Shown here in pieces: positions 7,770 to 15,458 of a stretch of DNA of 64,000 nucleotides. Numbering within the stretch: position 1 is the stretch's first letter; every line of letters begins with the position of its first letter. The translations under genes were made by a program, and so were the position numbers. The notes under the pieces were generated by a model that saw nothing but the letters and a program-made list of their open reading frames with translations, had not been told where the DNA came from and searched no databases. Source of the stretch: Ilumatobacteraceae bacterium (GTDB lineage: Bacteria > Actinomycetota > Acidimicrobiia > Acidimicrobiales > Ilumatobacteraceae); the NCBI GenBank assembly GCA_033344875.1, contig JAWPMO010000001.1, positions 765,595 through 829,594 on the forward strand. Reading direction: 5' to 3'.

Positions 7770-8922
7770 AGTCGAGCTTGGGGAGGACCTCTTCGGCGAG
7801 GCGGTGGAGCTGCGTCTCGACCTTGCTGTACGGGTCGCCGGGCATGGCGGGGAACACCATGAGGTCCTCGATGCCGAGTTCGTCGCGGTACCAGGCAATC
7901 GTCTCGGCGACCTCGTCGGGCGAGCCGACGACCCAGGTGCGCTGACGGTCCATCGAGTCCTCCAACGTGGGGATCAGCCCGGGCGGCGCCGGCTTGCCGT
8001 CGTCACCCATGTACCCCTTGCTCCACCCGTACGGGCCGAGGAACTTCCAGAACTCGTCGTGCCCGTTGCGCACCGACTCGATCGCCTGTTCGCGGGTGTC
8101 CTCGATGCAGGTGTTGAGCACGAGCATCCGCTTCTCTCCACGCTCGAGCGCTCGTCCGTGCGTCTGCTCGTAGGTTTCGGCGAACTGCTCCCACCGCATC
8201 TTGATGAACGAGTGGTGGCAGTTCCAGAACACGCCGCCCCACCCGGCCTTCGGCACCTGCTGGAGCGACGGCGGCGACGTGATCGCCTGCCAGATCTCGT
8301 ACGGGTACAGCGGCTGCGGCAACAGCGTCAACTCCTCGACGAAGCCGCCGCGATCGGGGATCCCCGGCGGCGGGAAGTCGTGGATGTCGCCGTGGAACGA
8401 GAAGGATTCGTTGTCGAGTGCGAGTCGGATGACCTCCATCGCCTCGTCGAACATCTTGCGGTTGACGTCGTCGGCGGCGATCTGGTCGGGGTTGTCGAAG
8501 CTGCCGATCTTGGTCCCGAGCGGCTCGGCCTCTCGCGGCACCGTGCCGCGACCGACGCCGAGGATCCCGCGCCCGCCGGAGATGTTGTGGAGCGTCGCGA
8601 AGTCCTCCGCCAGCTTGAGCGGATGCCACTGCGGCACGATGTTGAAGGCCATGCCGATCCGGATCCGCTCGGTCCGCTCGGCGAGGATCGAGCCGATCAG
8701 GAGGCCGTTCGGGATGACCTCGTATCCCTCGTACTGGAAATGGTGCTCGGTGAGCCAGAACGAGTCGAACCCCAATCGATCGCTGAGGACGCCCATGTCG
8801 AGGATCTGCTCGGTCGCCCGCCACACCTCGTGCTTGTCGTATCGGCGGTCGGTCGGAGCAGGGGCACCGGCACCTGCGTCCGGCATCTCGACACCACCGA
8901 AGAGGAAGATTCCCGTGCGCAT
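7768..8922 (-). CDS. LLM-class flavin-dependent oxidoreductase (bacterial luciferase-like)
   Basis: 384 aa from the ATG at 8922 (MRTGIFLFGGVEMP); an upstream in-frame ATG at 8979 would invade the divergent gene. The luciferase-like TIM-barrel fold is recognisable: DRLGFDSFWLTEHHFQ near residues 50-65, SILAERTERIRIGMAFNIVPQWHPLKLAEDFATL, GGRGILGVGRGTVPREAEP, and a C-terminal VVGSPDEVAETIAWYRDELG. Members oxidise alkanes, aldehydes or other organics with FMNH2 or F420. The TEHHF motif is typical of the FMN alkanal monooxygenase-like branch. It is divergent, with a 26-bp gap, from a second LLM gene. The substrate is unknown. Confidence 0.8.
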   Translation of the reverse strand: MRTGIFLFGGVEMPDAGAGAPAPTDRRYDKHEVWRATEQILDMGVLSDRLGFDSFWLTEHHFQYEGYEVIPNGLLIGSILAERTERIRIGMAFNIVPQWHPLKLAEDFATLHNISGGRGILGVGRGTVPREAEPLGTKIGSFDNPDQIAADDVNRKMFDEAMEVIRLALDNESFSFHGDIHDFPPPGIPDRGGFVEELTLLPQPLYPYEIWQAITSPPSLQQVPKAGWGGVFWNCHHSFIKMRWEQFAETYEQTHGRALERGEKRMLVLNTCIEDTREQAIESVRNGHDEFWKFLGPYGWSKGYMGDDGKPAPPGLIPTLEDSMDRQRTWVVGSPDEVAETIAWYRDELGIEDLMVFPAMPGDPYSKVETQLHRLAEEVLPKLD

Positions 8923-8948
8923 CGCGCCACTGTAGGAAACTGGAGCAC

Positions 8949-9752
8949 GTGCCTCCAGATGCTGCCACCACCGCCTCACCCCGGCGCGGGGTCTGGATGT
9001 TCCCCGGCACCTCGGCCGAGGCGTTGGTCGATGCCGTCGTCGCCGCGGAGGAACTCGGTCTCGATGAGGTGTGGATCGCCGACGAAGGTGTGGCGCGTGA
9101 TCCCTTCGTGGTGTTGGCGGCCGGCGCCGTGCGGACGAGCCGCATCCGGCTGGCCACCGGCATCACCTCGCCGCTACTGCGGCATCCGGGAGCGATCGCG
9201 GCGTCGATCGCCACGATCGACGAGCTGAGCCACGGGCGCGCGGTGCTGGGGCTGGGGGTGGGTGGACAGCTGTCCCTGGCGCCGTTCGGGATCGAGGCCG
9301 ACCGGCCGGTGGGGACGTTGCGCGACGCGATCGAGACGGTTCGAGCGGTGCACTCGCATACGGCGACCGATCGCTACGAACCCCCGGCGCACGCGTCGCC
9401 GGCACGATCGGTGCCGATCTGGATCGGTGCCAGAGGACCGCAGCTGGTCCGGCTCACGGCACGCCTCGCGGACGGGCTGTTCCTCTCGGGCTGCACCCCT
9501 CGCGAGCTCGAGACGATCATCGAAGGAGCGTCCGACGCCGGCGGGACCGATCTCGCCGTCTACCAGTCGGCGGTCGATCGGCCCGACGACGCGAAGGAGA
9601 TGACGTGGGACGCTGCGGCCGTATCGCTGGCCGCTGCCGCCCGTCTGCACGCGCCGGCGGCGATCGGCATCAACCTGGTCGAACTCGCCGAGGACGGGAC
9701 CGACCCGGTTCCGCTGGTCGAGCGAGCGGCTCAGGTCCTGCTCGGCGTGTGA
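8949..9752 (+). CDS. LLM-class (possibly F420-dependent) oxidoreductase
   Basis: 267 aa, GTG start. Conserved elements of the LLM/F420 family: RRGVWMFPGTSAEALVDAVVAAEELGLDEVWIADEG, ATGITSPLLRHPGAIAASIATIDELSHGRAVLGLGVGG, and VPIWIGARGPQLVRLTARLADG (the C-terminal cofactor-binding half). It is shorter than the usual 300-350 aa because the insertion segments are reduced, but both ends look intact. Whether it uses F420 or FMN cannot be decided by eye. It ends directly against the convergent TIGR03792-like gene: its stop is at 9752 and the neighbour's at 9753. Confidence 0.75.
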   Translation: MPPDAATTASPRRGVWMFPGTSAEALVDAVVAAEELGLDEVWIADEGVARDPFVVLAAGAVRTSRIRLATGITSPLLRHPGAIAASIATIDELSHGRAVLGLGVGGQLSLAPFGIEADRPVGTLRDAIETVRAVHSHTATDRYEPPAHASPARSVPIWIGARGPQLVRLTARLADGLFLSGCTPRELETIIEGASDAGGTDLAVYQSAVDRPDDAKEMTWDAAAVSLAAAARLHAPAAIGINLVELAEDGTDPVPLVERAAQVLLGV

Positions 9753-10043
9753 TCAGTTCGATCGGATGACGTCGTACGCCACGCACTCGGCGTGCCGCTC
9801 GTGTGGACCCATCGCCTCGATGACGGCGTCGAGATCGCGCTGCGGGATCGCCTGCCACTGCTGCATCGATTCCCACCAGATGACGGCGTGAACCGACGTC
9901 GGCGCATCGGCAGTCCGCCACATCTCCTTCTTGACGAACCCGTCCTGACGCTCGAGGAAGCGTGACCAGTGGCGCTCCTCGACGTCGAGCCAACTCTCGA
10001 GTTCGTCGGGCGGGACCTGGAACGTGAGGAACTCGATCACCAT
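9753..10043 (-). CDS. TIGR03792-like small protein (ABM-fold type)
   Basis: 96 aa. The start MVIEFLTFQVPPDELESWLDVE, the middle GFVKKEMW and VIWWESMQQWQAIP, and a Tyr near the end (CVAYDV) match my memory of TIGR03792, a dimeric alpha/beta-barrel-like family of about 90 aa known mainly from cyanobacteria. No enzymatic function is established for that family. Relatives of the ABM superfamily are monooxygenases or stress proteins. It stands alone between a convergent LLM gene and a divergent metallophosphoesterase gene (37 bp between starts). Confidence 0.7.
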   Translation of the reverse strand: MVIEFLTFQVPPDELESWLDVEERHWSRFLERQDGFVKKEMWRTADAPTSVHAVIWWESMQQWQAIPQRDLDAVIEAMGPHERHAECVAYDVIRSN

Positions 10044-10080
10044 GTCCGTCAGAGTAGGGGCCGGTTCCTACAGTGTCGCG

Positions 10081-10884
10081 ATGCTGATCGCGCAGATCTC
10101 CGACTGTCACATCGTCGATCCCGGCGAACTGTTCGCCGAGCGGACCGACAGCGCCGAGGGCCTCCGCCTGGCGATCGAGACGATCCGCGGTCTGCCGATC
10201 GCTCCCGATCTGGTGTTGCTGACGGGCGACCTCGTCAACGACGGGACACCGTCGCAGTACGACCATCTGCTCGAGCTGCTCGGTGGTCTCGAGATACCGC
10301 TGCTGCCGATTCCCGGCAACCACGACGATCGGCAGGAGCTCCGAACTCGCTTCTCCGAGGTGCTGCCACCCGGCGGGGCCGACGATCCGATCGACCTCGT
10401 CCACGAGTCCGGGCCGGTTCGGATCGTGGCGCTCGACACGACGATCCCGGGTCGTCACGACGGTGACCTCTCCGACCGTCAGCTCCGGTGGCTCGACGTC
10501 GAACTCGGCCGCGAGCCCGACCGTCCGACGATCGTCGCCCAGCACCATCCGCCGGTCAGCAGCGGTGTCGTGGCGATGGACCAGGCCTGCGGAGTCGGCG
10601 CCGGCGACCGCGAGGCGGTGGTGATCGGCCGGCATCGGCACGTCGAAGCGGTGGTGTCGGGGCACCTGCACCGCTCGCTGCAGCGGAGGTACGCGGGCAC
10701 GATCTCGATCACGTGCCCGAGCACGGCCGGCAGTCTCGCGCTCGGTCTCGACGGCGGACCGGTCGGGTACACGACCGAGCCCACCGGCGTTGTGCTGCAT
10801 CATTGGCGCGAGGGCGCCGGGGTCGTGTCGCATCTGGTCCCGGTCGGCAGGTTCGAGTCGTGGTCGCCCTCGTGGGCGACGTGA
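10081..10884 (+). CDS. Calcineurin-like metallophosphoesterase (CpdA/GpdQ type)
   Basis: 267 aa from the ATG at 10081. All five metallophosphoesterase motifs are seen: AQISDCHI (D-x-H), LLTGDLVNDG, PIPGNHDDR, QHHPP and SGHLHRS. The order and the compact size fit class III cyclic-nucleotide phosphodiesterases (CpdA) or GpdQ-like glycerophosphodiesterases; the two cannot be separated by eye. The residues are complete, so an active binuclear metal enzyme is expected. It is monocistronic, with 140 bp before the next gene. Confidence 0.8.
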   Translation: MLIAQISDCHIVDPGELFAERTDSAEGLRLAIETIRGLPIAPDLVLLTGDLVNDGTPSQYDHLLELLGGLEIPLLPIPGNHDDRQELRTRFSEVLPPGGADDPIDLVHESGPVRIVALDTTIPGRHDGDLSDRQLRWLDVELGREPDRPTIVAQHHPPVSSGVVAMDQACGVGAGDREAVVIGRHRHVEAVVSGHLHRSLQRRYAGTISITCPSTAGSLALGLDGGPVGYTTEPTGVVLHHWREGAGVVSHLVPVGRFESWSPSWAT

Positions 10885-11024
10885 GATCCTCGCTGGGCTC
10901 GTTTGTTTCGTGCTCGTGAAACCTCCTGGCACGGCGAGGCGGGCTGCTCCCCGGTCGGCGTCACCGGCTACGGTGTCGCCGAGCAGTTGGTCTGCCGGAC
11001 GCAGGTCCGGAGCTGGAGGAACAC

Positions 11025-11783
11025 ATGTCGGCCGCCCCTACGGCACGCGGAACAGAATCACTCACATTCGAACACATCGGAATGATTTTTCCGGACGGCA
11101 CCGAGGCCGTCCGGGATGTCTCGTTCACCATCCGCAAGGGTGAGTTCGTGACGGTCGTCGGACCGTCCGGGTGTGGCAAGTCGACGTTGCTGAAGATCGC
11201 GTCCGGCCTGCTCGACCCGACCGCCGGACAGGTGATCGTCGACCGTGACCGGCTCGGTTACGTGTTCCAGGACGCGACCCTGCTGCCGTGGCGCACCGTC
11301 AAGGGCAACGTCGAGCTCCTGGCCGAACTGCACGACGTGCCGGAGGACGAGCGAGCTCGCGTCGCCGAGGACGCGATCCAGATGGTCGGCCTCGACGGAT
11401 TCCAGAACCACTACCCCAAGTCGTTGTCGGGCGGCATGAAGATGCGGGCATCGCTGGCGCGCACCCTCACGCTCCGACCGCCGATCTTCCTGTTCGACGA
11501 GCCGTTCGGCGCGGTCGACGAGATCACCCGCGAGCACCTCAACGAAGAGACCCAGCAGCTGTTCCAGCGCGAGGGGTTCGCCGGCCTGTTCATCACCCAC
11601 TCGATCAGTGAGGCCGTGTTCATGTCGACACGGGTGCTCGTCATGTCCGCACGGCCCGGCCGGATCGTCGCCGAGTTCGAAGTTCCGTTCGACTATCCCC
11701 GCTCGCCCGACCTCCGGTTCGACCCGGAGTTCGCGAAGCTGAGCGGCGAGGTCTCCCACGAGTTGCGAGGTTCCCACTCATGA
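11025..11783 (+). CDS. ABC transporter ATP-binding protein, NitT/TauT (SsuB/TauB) type
   Basis: 252 aa. Walker A GPSGCGKST at residues 46-54, signature LSGGMKMRASLARTL, and Walker B IFLFDEPFGAVDE followed by a switch His in FITHSISEA. The IFPDGTEAVRDVSF N-terminus and the FGAVDE box are typical of the nitrate/sulfonate/taurine importer ATPases. It is preceded by a GC-rich hairpin (10995-11010) and a GGAGG ribosome site. Its TGA overlaps the permease ATG (ATGA at 11780-11783). Together with the permease and the lipoprotein it makes a complete importer. Confidence 0.88.
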   Translation: MSAAPTARGTESLTFEHIGMIFPDGTEAVRDVSFTIRKGEFVTVVGPSGCGKSTLLKIASGLLDPTAGQVIVDRDRLGYVFQDATLLPWRTVKGNVELLAELHDVPEDERARVAEDAIQMVGLDGFQNHYPKSLSGGMKMRASLARTLTLRPPIFLFDEPFGAVDEITREHLNEETQQLFQREGFAGLFITHSISEAVFMSTRVLVMSARPGRIVAEFEVPFDYPRSPDLRFDPEFAKLSGEVSHELRGSHS

Positions 11784-12709
11784 GCGATGTCGATCAGAAC
11801 ACACAGGTCGCCCCGAACACCGACCACGATGTCATCGCGTCGATCGGCGGGACACCGAGTTCTGCCACGCCTCGTCTCAAACGGTCACGGAGCGCCAACG
11901 CTGTAGCGTCGATCCTGCCGCCGATCGTCATGGGCATCGCCGTGCTCGGCGGATGGTACCTCGTGTCGTACGGGCTGCTCGATGCGAGTCGTCGCTTTCT
12001 GCTCCGCCCACCGCATCAGGTGGTGCAGGTCGGTTTCCTCGAGTGGGAGAACCTGTCCGAGATGCTCAGCGGACTCTGGTCGAGCACCCGCATCGCGATC
12101 ATCGGGCTCGCGATCTCGATCGTGCTCGGGTTCCTGCTCGCGACCATCATGAGCCAGGCCAAGATCGCCGAGCGGGCGATGTTCCCGTATCTCGTGATGC
12201 TGCAGGCGATCCCGATCCTCGCGATCATCCCGCTGATCCAGTTCTGGTGGGGCTCGGGCGAGCCGATCTGGGACTACCCGATCGTCTCGTACCTGAACTC
12301 CCGCGTCATCGTGTGCGTGATCATCTCGATCTTCCCGATCATCGTGAACACGTTGTTCGGGCTCCAGTCGGCCGAGCGCGGGATGCACGATCTCTTCACG
12401 CTCCACCACGCGAGTCGATTGACCCGCCTGCGCAAGCTCATGTTCCCGGCCGCCATGCCGGCGATCTTCGCCGGCTTGCGGATCTCGGCCGGCCTGTCGG
12501 TGATCGGTGCGATCGTCGGCGACTTCTTCCTCGGTCGCGGTGAGGTCGGCATCGGCCAGCTGCTCAAGAAGTACGCCAACAACCTCCAGGGCGAGGAGCT
12601 CCTCGCCGCGGTGATCCTGTCGTCCGCGCTCGGCGTCGCCGTGTTCTTGTTCTTCGGTTGGTTGCAGACCTTCTCGATCGGCAAGTGGCACGAGGCCGGC
12701 TCCGACTGA
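11780..12709 (+). CDS. ABC transporter permease, NitT/TauT type
   Basis: 309 aa, about six transmembrane segments. A hydrophilic N-terminal tail of about 40 residues precedes the first helix (ILPPIVMGIAVLGGWYLVSYGLL). The BPD-type cytoplasmic loop is visible as LHHASRLTRLRKLMFPAAMPAIFAGLRISAGLS, which matches the EAA motif region of SsuC/TauC permeases. It is translationally coupled to the ATPase upstream; the binding protein gene follows after 61 bp. It forms the membrane channel of the importer. Confidence 0.87.
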   Translation: MSDVDQNTQVAPNTDHDVIASIGGTPSSATPRLKRSRSANAVASILPPIVMGIAVLGGWYLVSYGLLDASRRFLLRPPHQVVQVGFLEWENLSEMLSGLWSSTRIAIIGLAISIVLGFLLATIMSQAKIAERAMFPYLVMLQAIPILAIIPLIQFWWGSGEPIWDYPIVSYLNSRVIVCVIISIFPIIVNTLFGLQSAERGMHDLFTLHHASRLTRLRKLMFPAAMPAIFAGLRISAGLSVIGAIVGDFFLGRGEVGIGQLLKKYANNLQGEELLAAVILSSALGVAVFLFFGWLQTFSIGKWHEAGSD

Positions 12710-12770
12710 CCGTCGCTCCACAGTCTCAACACCAACAAACACCTGAACCATCAGGGGGAGAACCACCACC

Positions 12771-14105
12771 ATGAAACAGCGCAGAAGTATCCGGCTCGTG
12801 GCCGGCGTCATGGCGCTCGGACTCGTCGTCGCCGCGTGCGGCGGCGACGACGACGACACGCCCGCCGACTCGGGTGACACCCCGACCGCCGAGGAGACCG
12901 CCGACTCCGGCGACATGACCGAAGATTCGGGCGACATGACCGAAGATTCGGGCGACATGTCCGAGGACTCGGGCGACATGTCCGAAGATTCGGGCGACAT
13001 GTCCGAGGATTCGGGCGACATGTCCGAGGACTCCGGTGACATGTCCGAGGATTCGGGCGACATGTCCGAAGACGCAGCGGGGGTCGACCTGTCGGGCGTG
13101 TGCCCGTCGCCGATCGTGATCCAGACCGACTGGTTCCCCGAGGCCGAGCACGGCTCGCTCTACGAGATGGTCGGCGAGGGCTACGAGATCAATGCGGAAC
13201 TCATGACCGTCACCGGGCCGCTGATGGCCTCCGGCGTCGACACCGGCGTCGAGATCGAGGTCCGCACCGGTGGTCCGGCGATCGGCTTCAACTCGCCGCG
13301 CGTCAACGCCTACACCGACGACTCGATCCACCTCGCCTACTCGTCGTTCGACGCGCAGGCGGCAGCGTGGGCCGACCTGCCGATGGTGACCGTCCTCGCC
13401 CCGCTCGAGATCAACCCGCAGATCATCATGTGGGATGCCGACGAGTGGCCGGACGTCGACACGATCGCCGACGTCGGCGAAGCCGGCATGACGATCAACG
13501 TGTTCGGCGGCGGCGGCTTTGCGCCGTACTTCGTGGCCGCCGGCATCTGGGACGAGTCGCAGGTCGATCCGTCGTACGATGGCTCGCCGGCACGGTTCAT
13601 CGCCGAGGGCAACATCGCTCAGCAGGGGTTCGCATCGGCCGAGCCGTACAACTACGAGAACGTGTTCGAGGAGTACGGCAAGGCGCCGAAGTACCAGCTC
13701 CTGCACGATGCCGGCTACCAGTCGTACTCGCAGACGCTGGCCGTCAAGCCGGCCGACGTCGAGGCGCTCGCCCCGTGTCTCGAGTTGTTCGTGCCGATCG
13801 TCCAGCAGGCCGTCGTCGACTTCGCGAACGCTCCTGAGCGGGCCAACGCGATCATCATCGACGCCGTCGCCACGTTCGACTCGTTCTGGGTCTACGACGA
13901 GGGCGTCGCCGCCTACGCCGTCGAGACGATGACCGAGCTCGGTCTCCACGGCAACGGCCCTGACGACATCGTCGGCAACATCGACGAGGCCCGAGTCCAG
14001 AAGGTCATCGACGACGCCCGCCTCGCCGGCGTCGACGTGCCCGACGACCTGGTCGCGGCCGACATGTTCACGAACGAGTTCGTGGACGAGTCGATCGGAT
14101 TCTGA
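12771..14105 (+). CDS. ABC transporter substrate-binding lipoprotein (NMT1/NitT type) with heptad-repeat linker
   Basis: 444 aa. A basic N-terminus and hydrophobic segment end in the lipobox LVVAACGG (Cys23), so it is a lipid-anchored extracytoplasmic protein. Residues 24-103 are an acidic linker made largely of eight perfect-length D-S-G-D-M-(S/T)-E heptads. The binding domain follows from about residue 107 (PSPIVIQTDWFPEAEHGSLYEM) and reads like the NMT1/THI5 and NitT/TauT binding proteins: TDWFPEAEHG at the ligand end, then GGPAIGFNSPRV. A strong ribosome site (GGGGGAGAA) precedes the ATG. The neighbouring Rieske oxygenase and N-compound enzymes hint at a nitrogenous or aromatic ligand, but this is inference. 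Two strong hairpins follow the stop codon. Confidence 0.85.
   Translation: MKQRRSIRLVAGVMALGLVVAACGGDDDDTPADSGDTPTAEETADSGDMTEDSGDMTEDSGDMSEDSGDMSEDSGDMSEDSGDMSEDSGDMSEDSGDMSEDAAGVDLSGVCPSPIVIQTDWFPEAEHGSLYEMVGEGYEINAELMTVTGPLMASGVDTGVEIEVRTGGPAIGFNSPRVNAYTDDSIHLAYSSFDAQAAAWADLPMVTVLAPLEINPQIIMWDADEWPDVDTIADVGEAGMTINVFGGGGFAPYFVAAGIWDESQVDPSYDGSPARFIAEGNIAQQGFASAEPYNYENVFEEYGKAPKYQLLHDAGYQSYSQTLAVKPADVEALAPCLELFVPIVQQAVVDFANAPERANAIIIDAVATFDSFWVYDEGVAAYAVETMTELGLHGNGPDDIVGNIDEARVQKVIDDARLAGVDVPDDLVAADMFTNEFVDESIGF
12903..13070 (+). repeat. Eight tandem 21-bp units coding for DSGDM(S/T)E heptads
   Basis: Eight in-frame 21-bp units, differing mainly at third codon positions (gac/gat, tcc/tcg, gaa/gag), encode a Ser/Asp-rich spacer right after the lipid anchor. 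Such arrays expand and contract by slippage, so linker length may vary between strains. No spacers are present, so it is not a CRISPR array. Confidence 0.95.
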
Positions 14106-14177
14106 GTCGTCAGGTCATCGACCTGACGACTCCGTGAACGCCTTCGGGGGTTCGGCGCCCGGCGCCGGGCCCCCGAA
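14105..14177 (+). terminator. Two consecutive strong hairpins after the ABC importer operon
   Basis: Hairpin 1 (14105-14131) is a perfect 12-bp stem (AGTCGTCAGGTC / GACCTGACGACT) with a 3-nt loop that begins in the stop codon. Hairpin 2 (14143-14177) folds TTCGGGGG against CCCCCGAA and continues inward through GU pairs and GCGCCCGGCGC for about 16 bp in all. No T-run follows, which is common in high-GC Actinobacteria. They probably insulate the importer from the oxygenase gene. Confidence 0.7.
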
Positions 14178-14213
14178 TCGCGTCCGGGGCCACGTGGGTG
14201 CGATCATGGGACC

Positions 14214-15437
14214 ATGACGACGATCGACGACGGACGGGCCTACGGATTCCAGGCGGGCACCGCGGATCCCGATCTCGTCGAGGTCGACGCCGGCACCCCA
14301 GCCGGTGAGCTCCTCCGGCGCTACTGGCACCCCGTCGCCCGCTCGGAGGAGGCCACGTCGATCCCCCGCAACATCCGGGTACTCGGCGAGGATCTGGTGC
14401 TGTACCGCAGCCTGACGGGGACGCCCGGTCTGATGCTCCCCCGCTGCTGCCACCGAGGCACGACGCTCTACTACGGGCGGGTGGAAGACGAGGGAATCCG
14501 CTGTCCGTACCACGGCTGGCTGTTCGCCGCCGACGGCCGATGTCTCGACCAGCCGTGCGAACCCGACCGGGGCCGCAACAAGGCGTCGTACCGGCAGCCG
14601 TGGTACCCCGTGCAGGAGTACCACGGGTTGATCTTCGCCTACCTCGGCCCGGCCGAGAAGCAGCCGGTGTTCCCGCGCTACGACATCTTCGAGGACCTCG
14701 ACGAGGAGACCGAGGACATCGTGATCATCGACCACTTCGCATTCGGCGGCCCATCCGACGCACCGTGCAACTGGTTCCAGACGCACGAGAACGCCATGGA
14801 CCCGTACCACGTGTTCATCCTCCACAACGCGATCAGCGGGCACCAGTTCGACCCGCAGCTCGAGATCTGGCCGAGCATCGCGTTCCAACGCAGCGACATC
14901 GGCGTCACGGCGACGCAGGACCGCCAGCTCGCGGACGGCACCACCCTGCACCGGGTCACCGAGGTCCGTGTGCCGACGATCCGCGTCATCCCCACGCCGA
15001 CGCTCACGGTGCTCGGCAAGACGAACAACATGTCGTGGGCGCTCCCGATCGACGCCACCAACACCCGGGTGTACGCGATGGTCCGCAAACCGAAGGATCG
15101 CCCGCCGCAGGGGCTGCCGGTGTACGACGGCAACCGGAGTTGGTTCGATCTCACCGAGGAGGAGCATCAGCGCTTCCCCGGCGACTACGAGACACAGACG
15201 GGCCAGGGCCCGATCACGTTGCACAGCGAGGAGCACCTCTCGTCGAGCGATCGTGGTGTGTCGATCGTGCGGCGCCAGTTCAAAGAACAGCTGGCGCGCA
15301 TGGCCGACGGACTCGACCCGGTCGGCGTGCACTTCGACGAGTCGGAGGCGGTGCAGAGCGTCATTGCGGGCAACTACATCGTCGGGCCCGACACCGACCG
15401 CTCGACCATCCCGCTCGTCGAGTCGCTCGACGACTGA
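14214..15437 (+). CDS. Rieske non-heme iron oxygenase, alpha-subunit type
   Basis: 407 aa. The Rieske [2Fe-2S] site is C78-x-H80 (RCCHRG) and C97-x2-H100 (RCPYHGWLF). The catalytic-iron region HENAMDPYHVFILH has the D-x2-H-x4-H arrangement of ring-hydroxylating oxygenases. Residues 26-50 (DAGTPAGELLRRYWHPVARSEE) resemble the start of phthalate 4,5-dioxygenase and vanillate O-demethylase-like oxygenases. A reductase partner is not encoded beside it; the downstream FAD protein is on the opposite strand and of another type. The substrate is unknown, but the adjacent importer could supply it. Confidence 0.85.
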   Translation: MTTIDDGRAYGFQAGTADPDLVEVDAGTPAGELLRRYWHPVARSEEATSIPRNIRVLGEDLVLYRSLTGTPGLMLPRCCHRGTTLYYGRVEDEGIRCPYHGWLFAADGRCLDQPCEPDRGRNKASYRQPWYPVQEYHGLIFAYLGPAEKQPVFPRYDIFEDLDEETEDIVIIDHFAFGGPSDAPCNWFQTHENAMDPYHVFILHNAISGHQFDPQLEIWPSIAFQRSDIGVTATQDRQLADGTTLHRVTEVRVPTIRVIPTPTLTVLGKTNNMSWALPIDATNTRVYAMVRKPKDRPPQGLPVYDGNRSWFDLTEEEHQRFPGDYETQTGQGPITLHSEEHLSSSDRGVSIVRRQFKEQLARMADGLDPVGVHFDESEAVQSVIAGNYIVGPDTDRSTIPLVESLDD

Positions 15438-15458
15438 CGGATGGTGGCCGTCGTCGGC

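Noticed and set aside
10995..11010. Hairpin CCGGAC-GCAG-GTCCGG before the ABC importer, considered as a riboswitch
   Set aside because: No known riboswitch consensus (TPP, guanidine, purine) is seen; it is a simple small stem near the ribosome site.
12903..13070. Regular short repeats that could be mistaken for a CRISPR array
   Set aside because: The units are contiguous 21-bp in-frame codon repeats without spacers.
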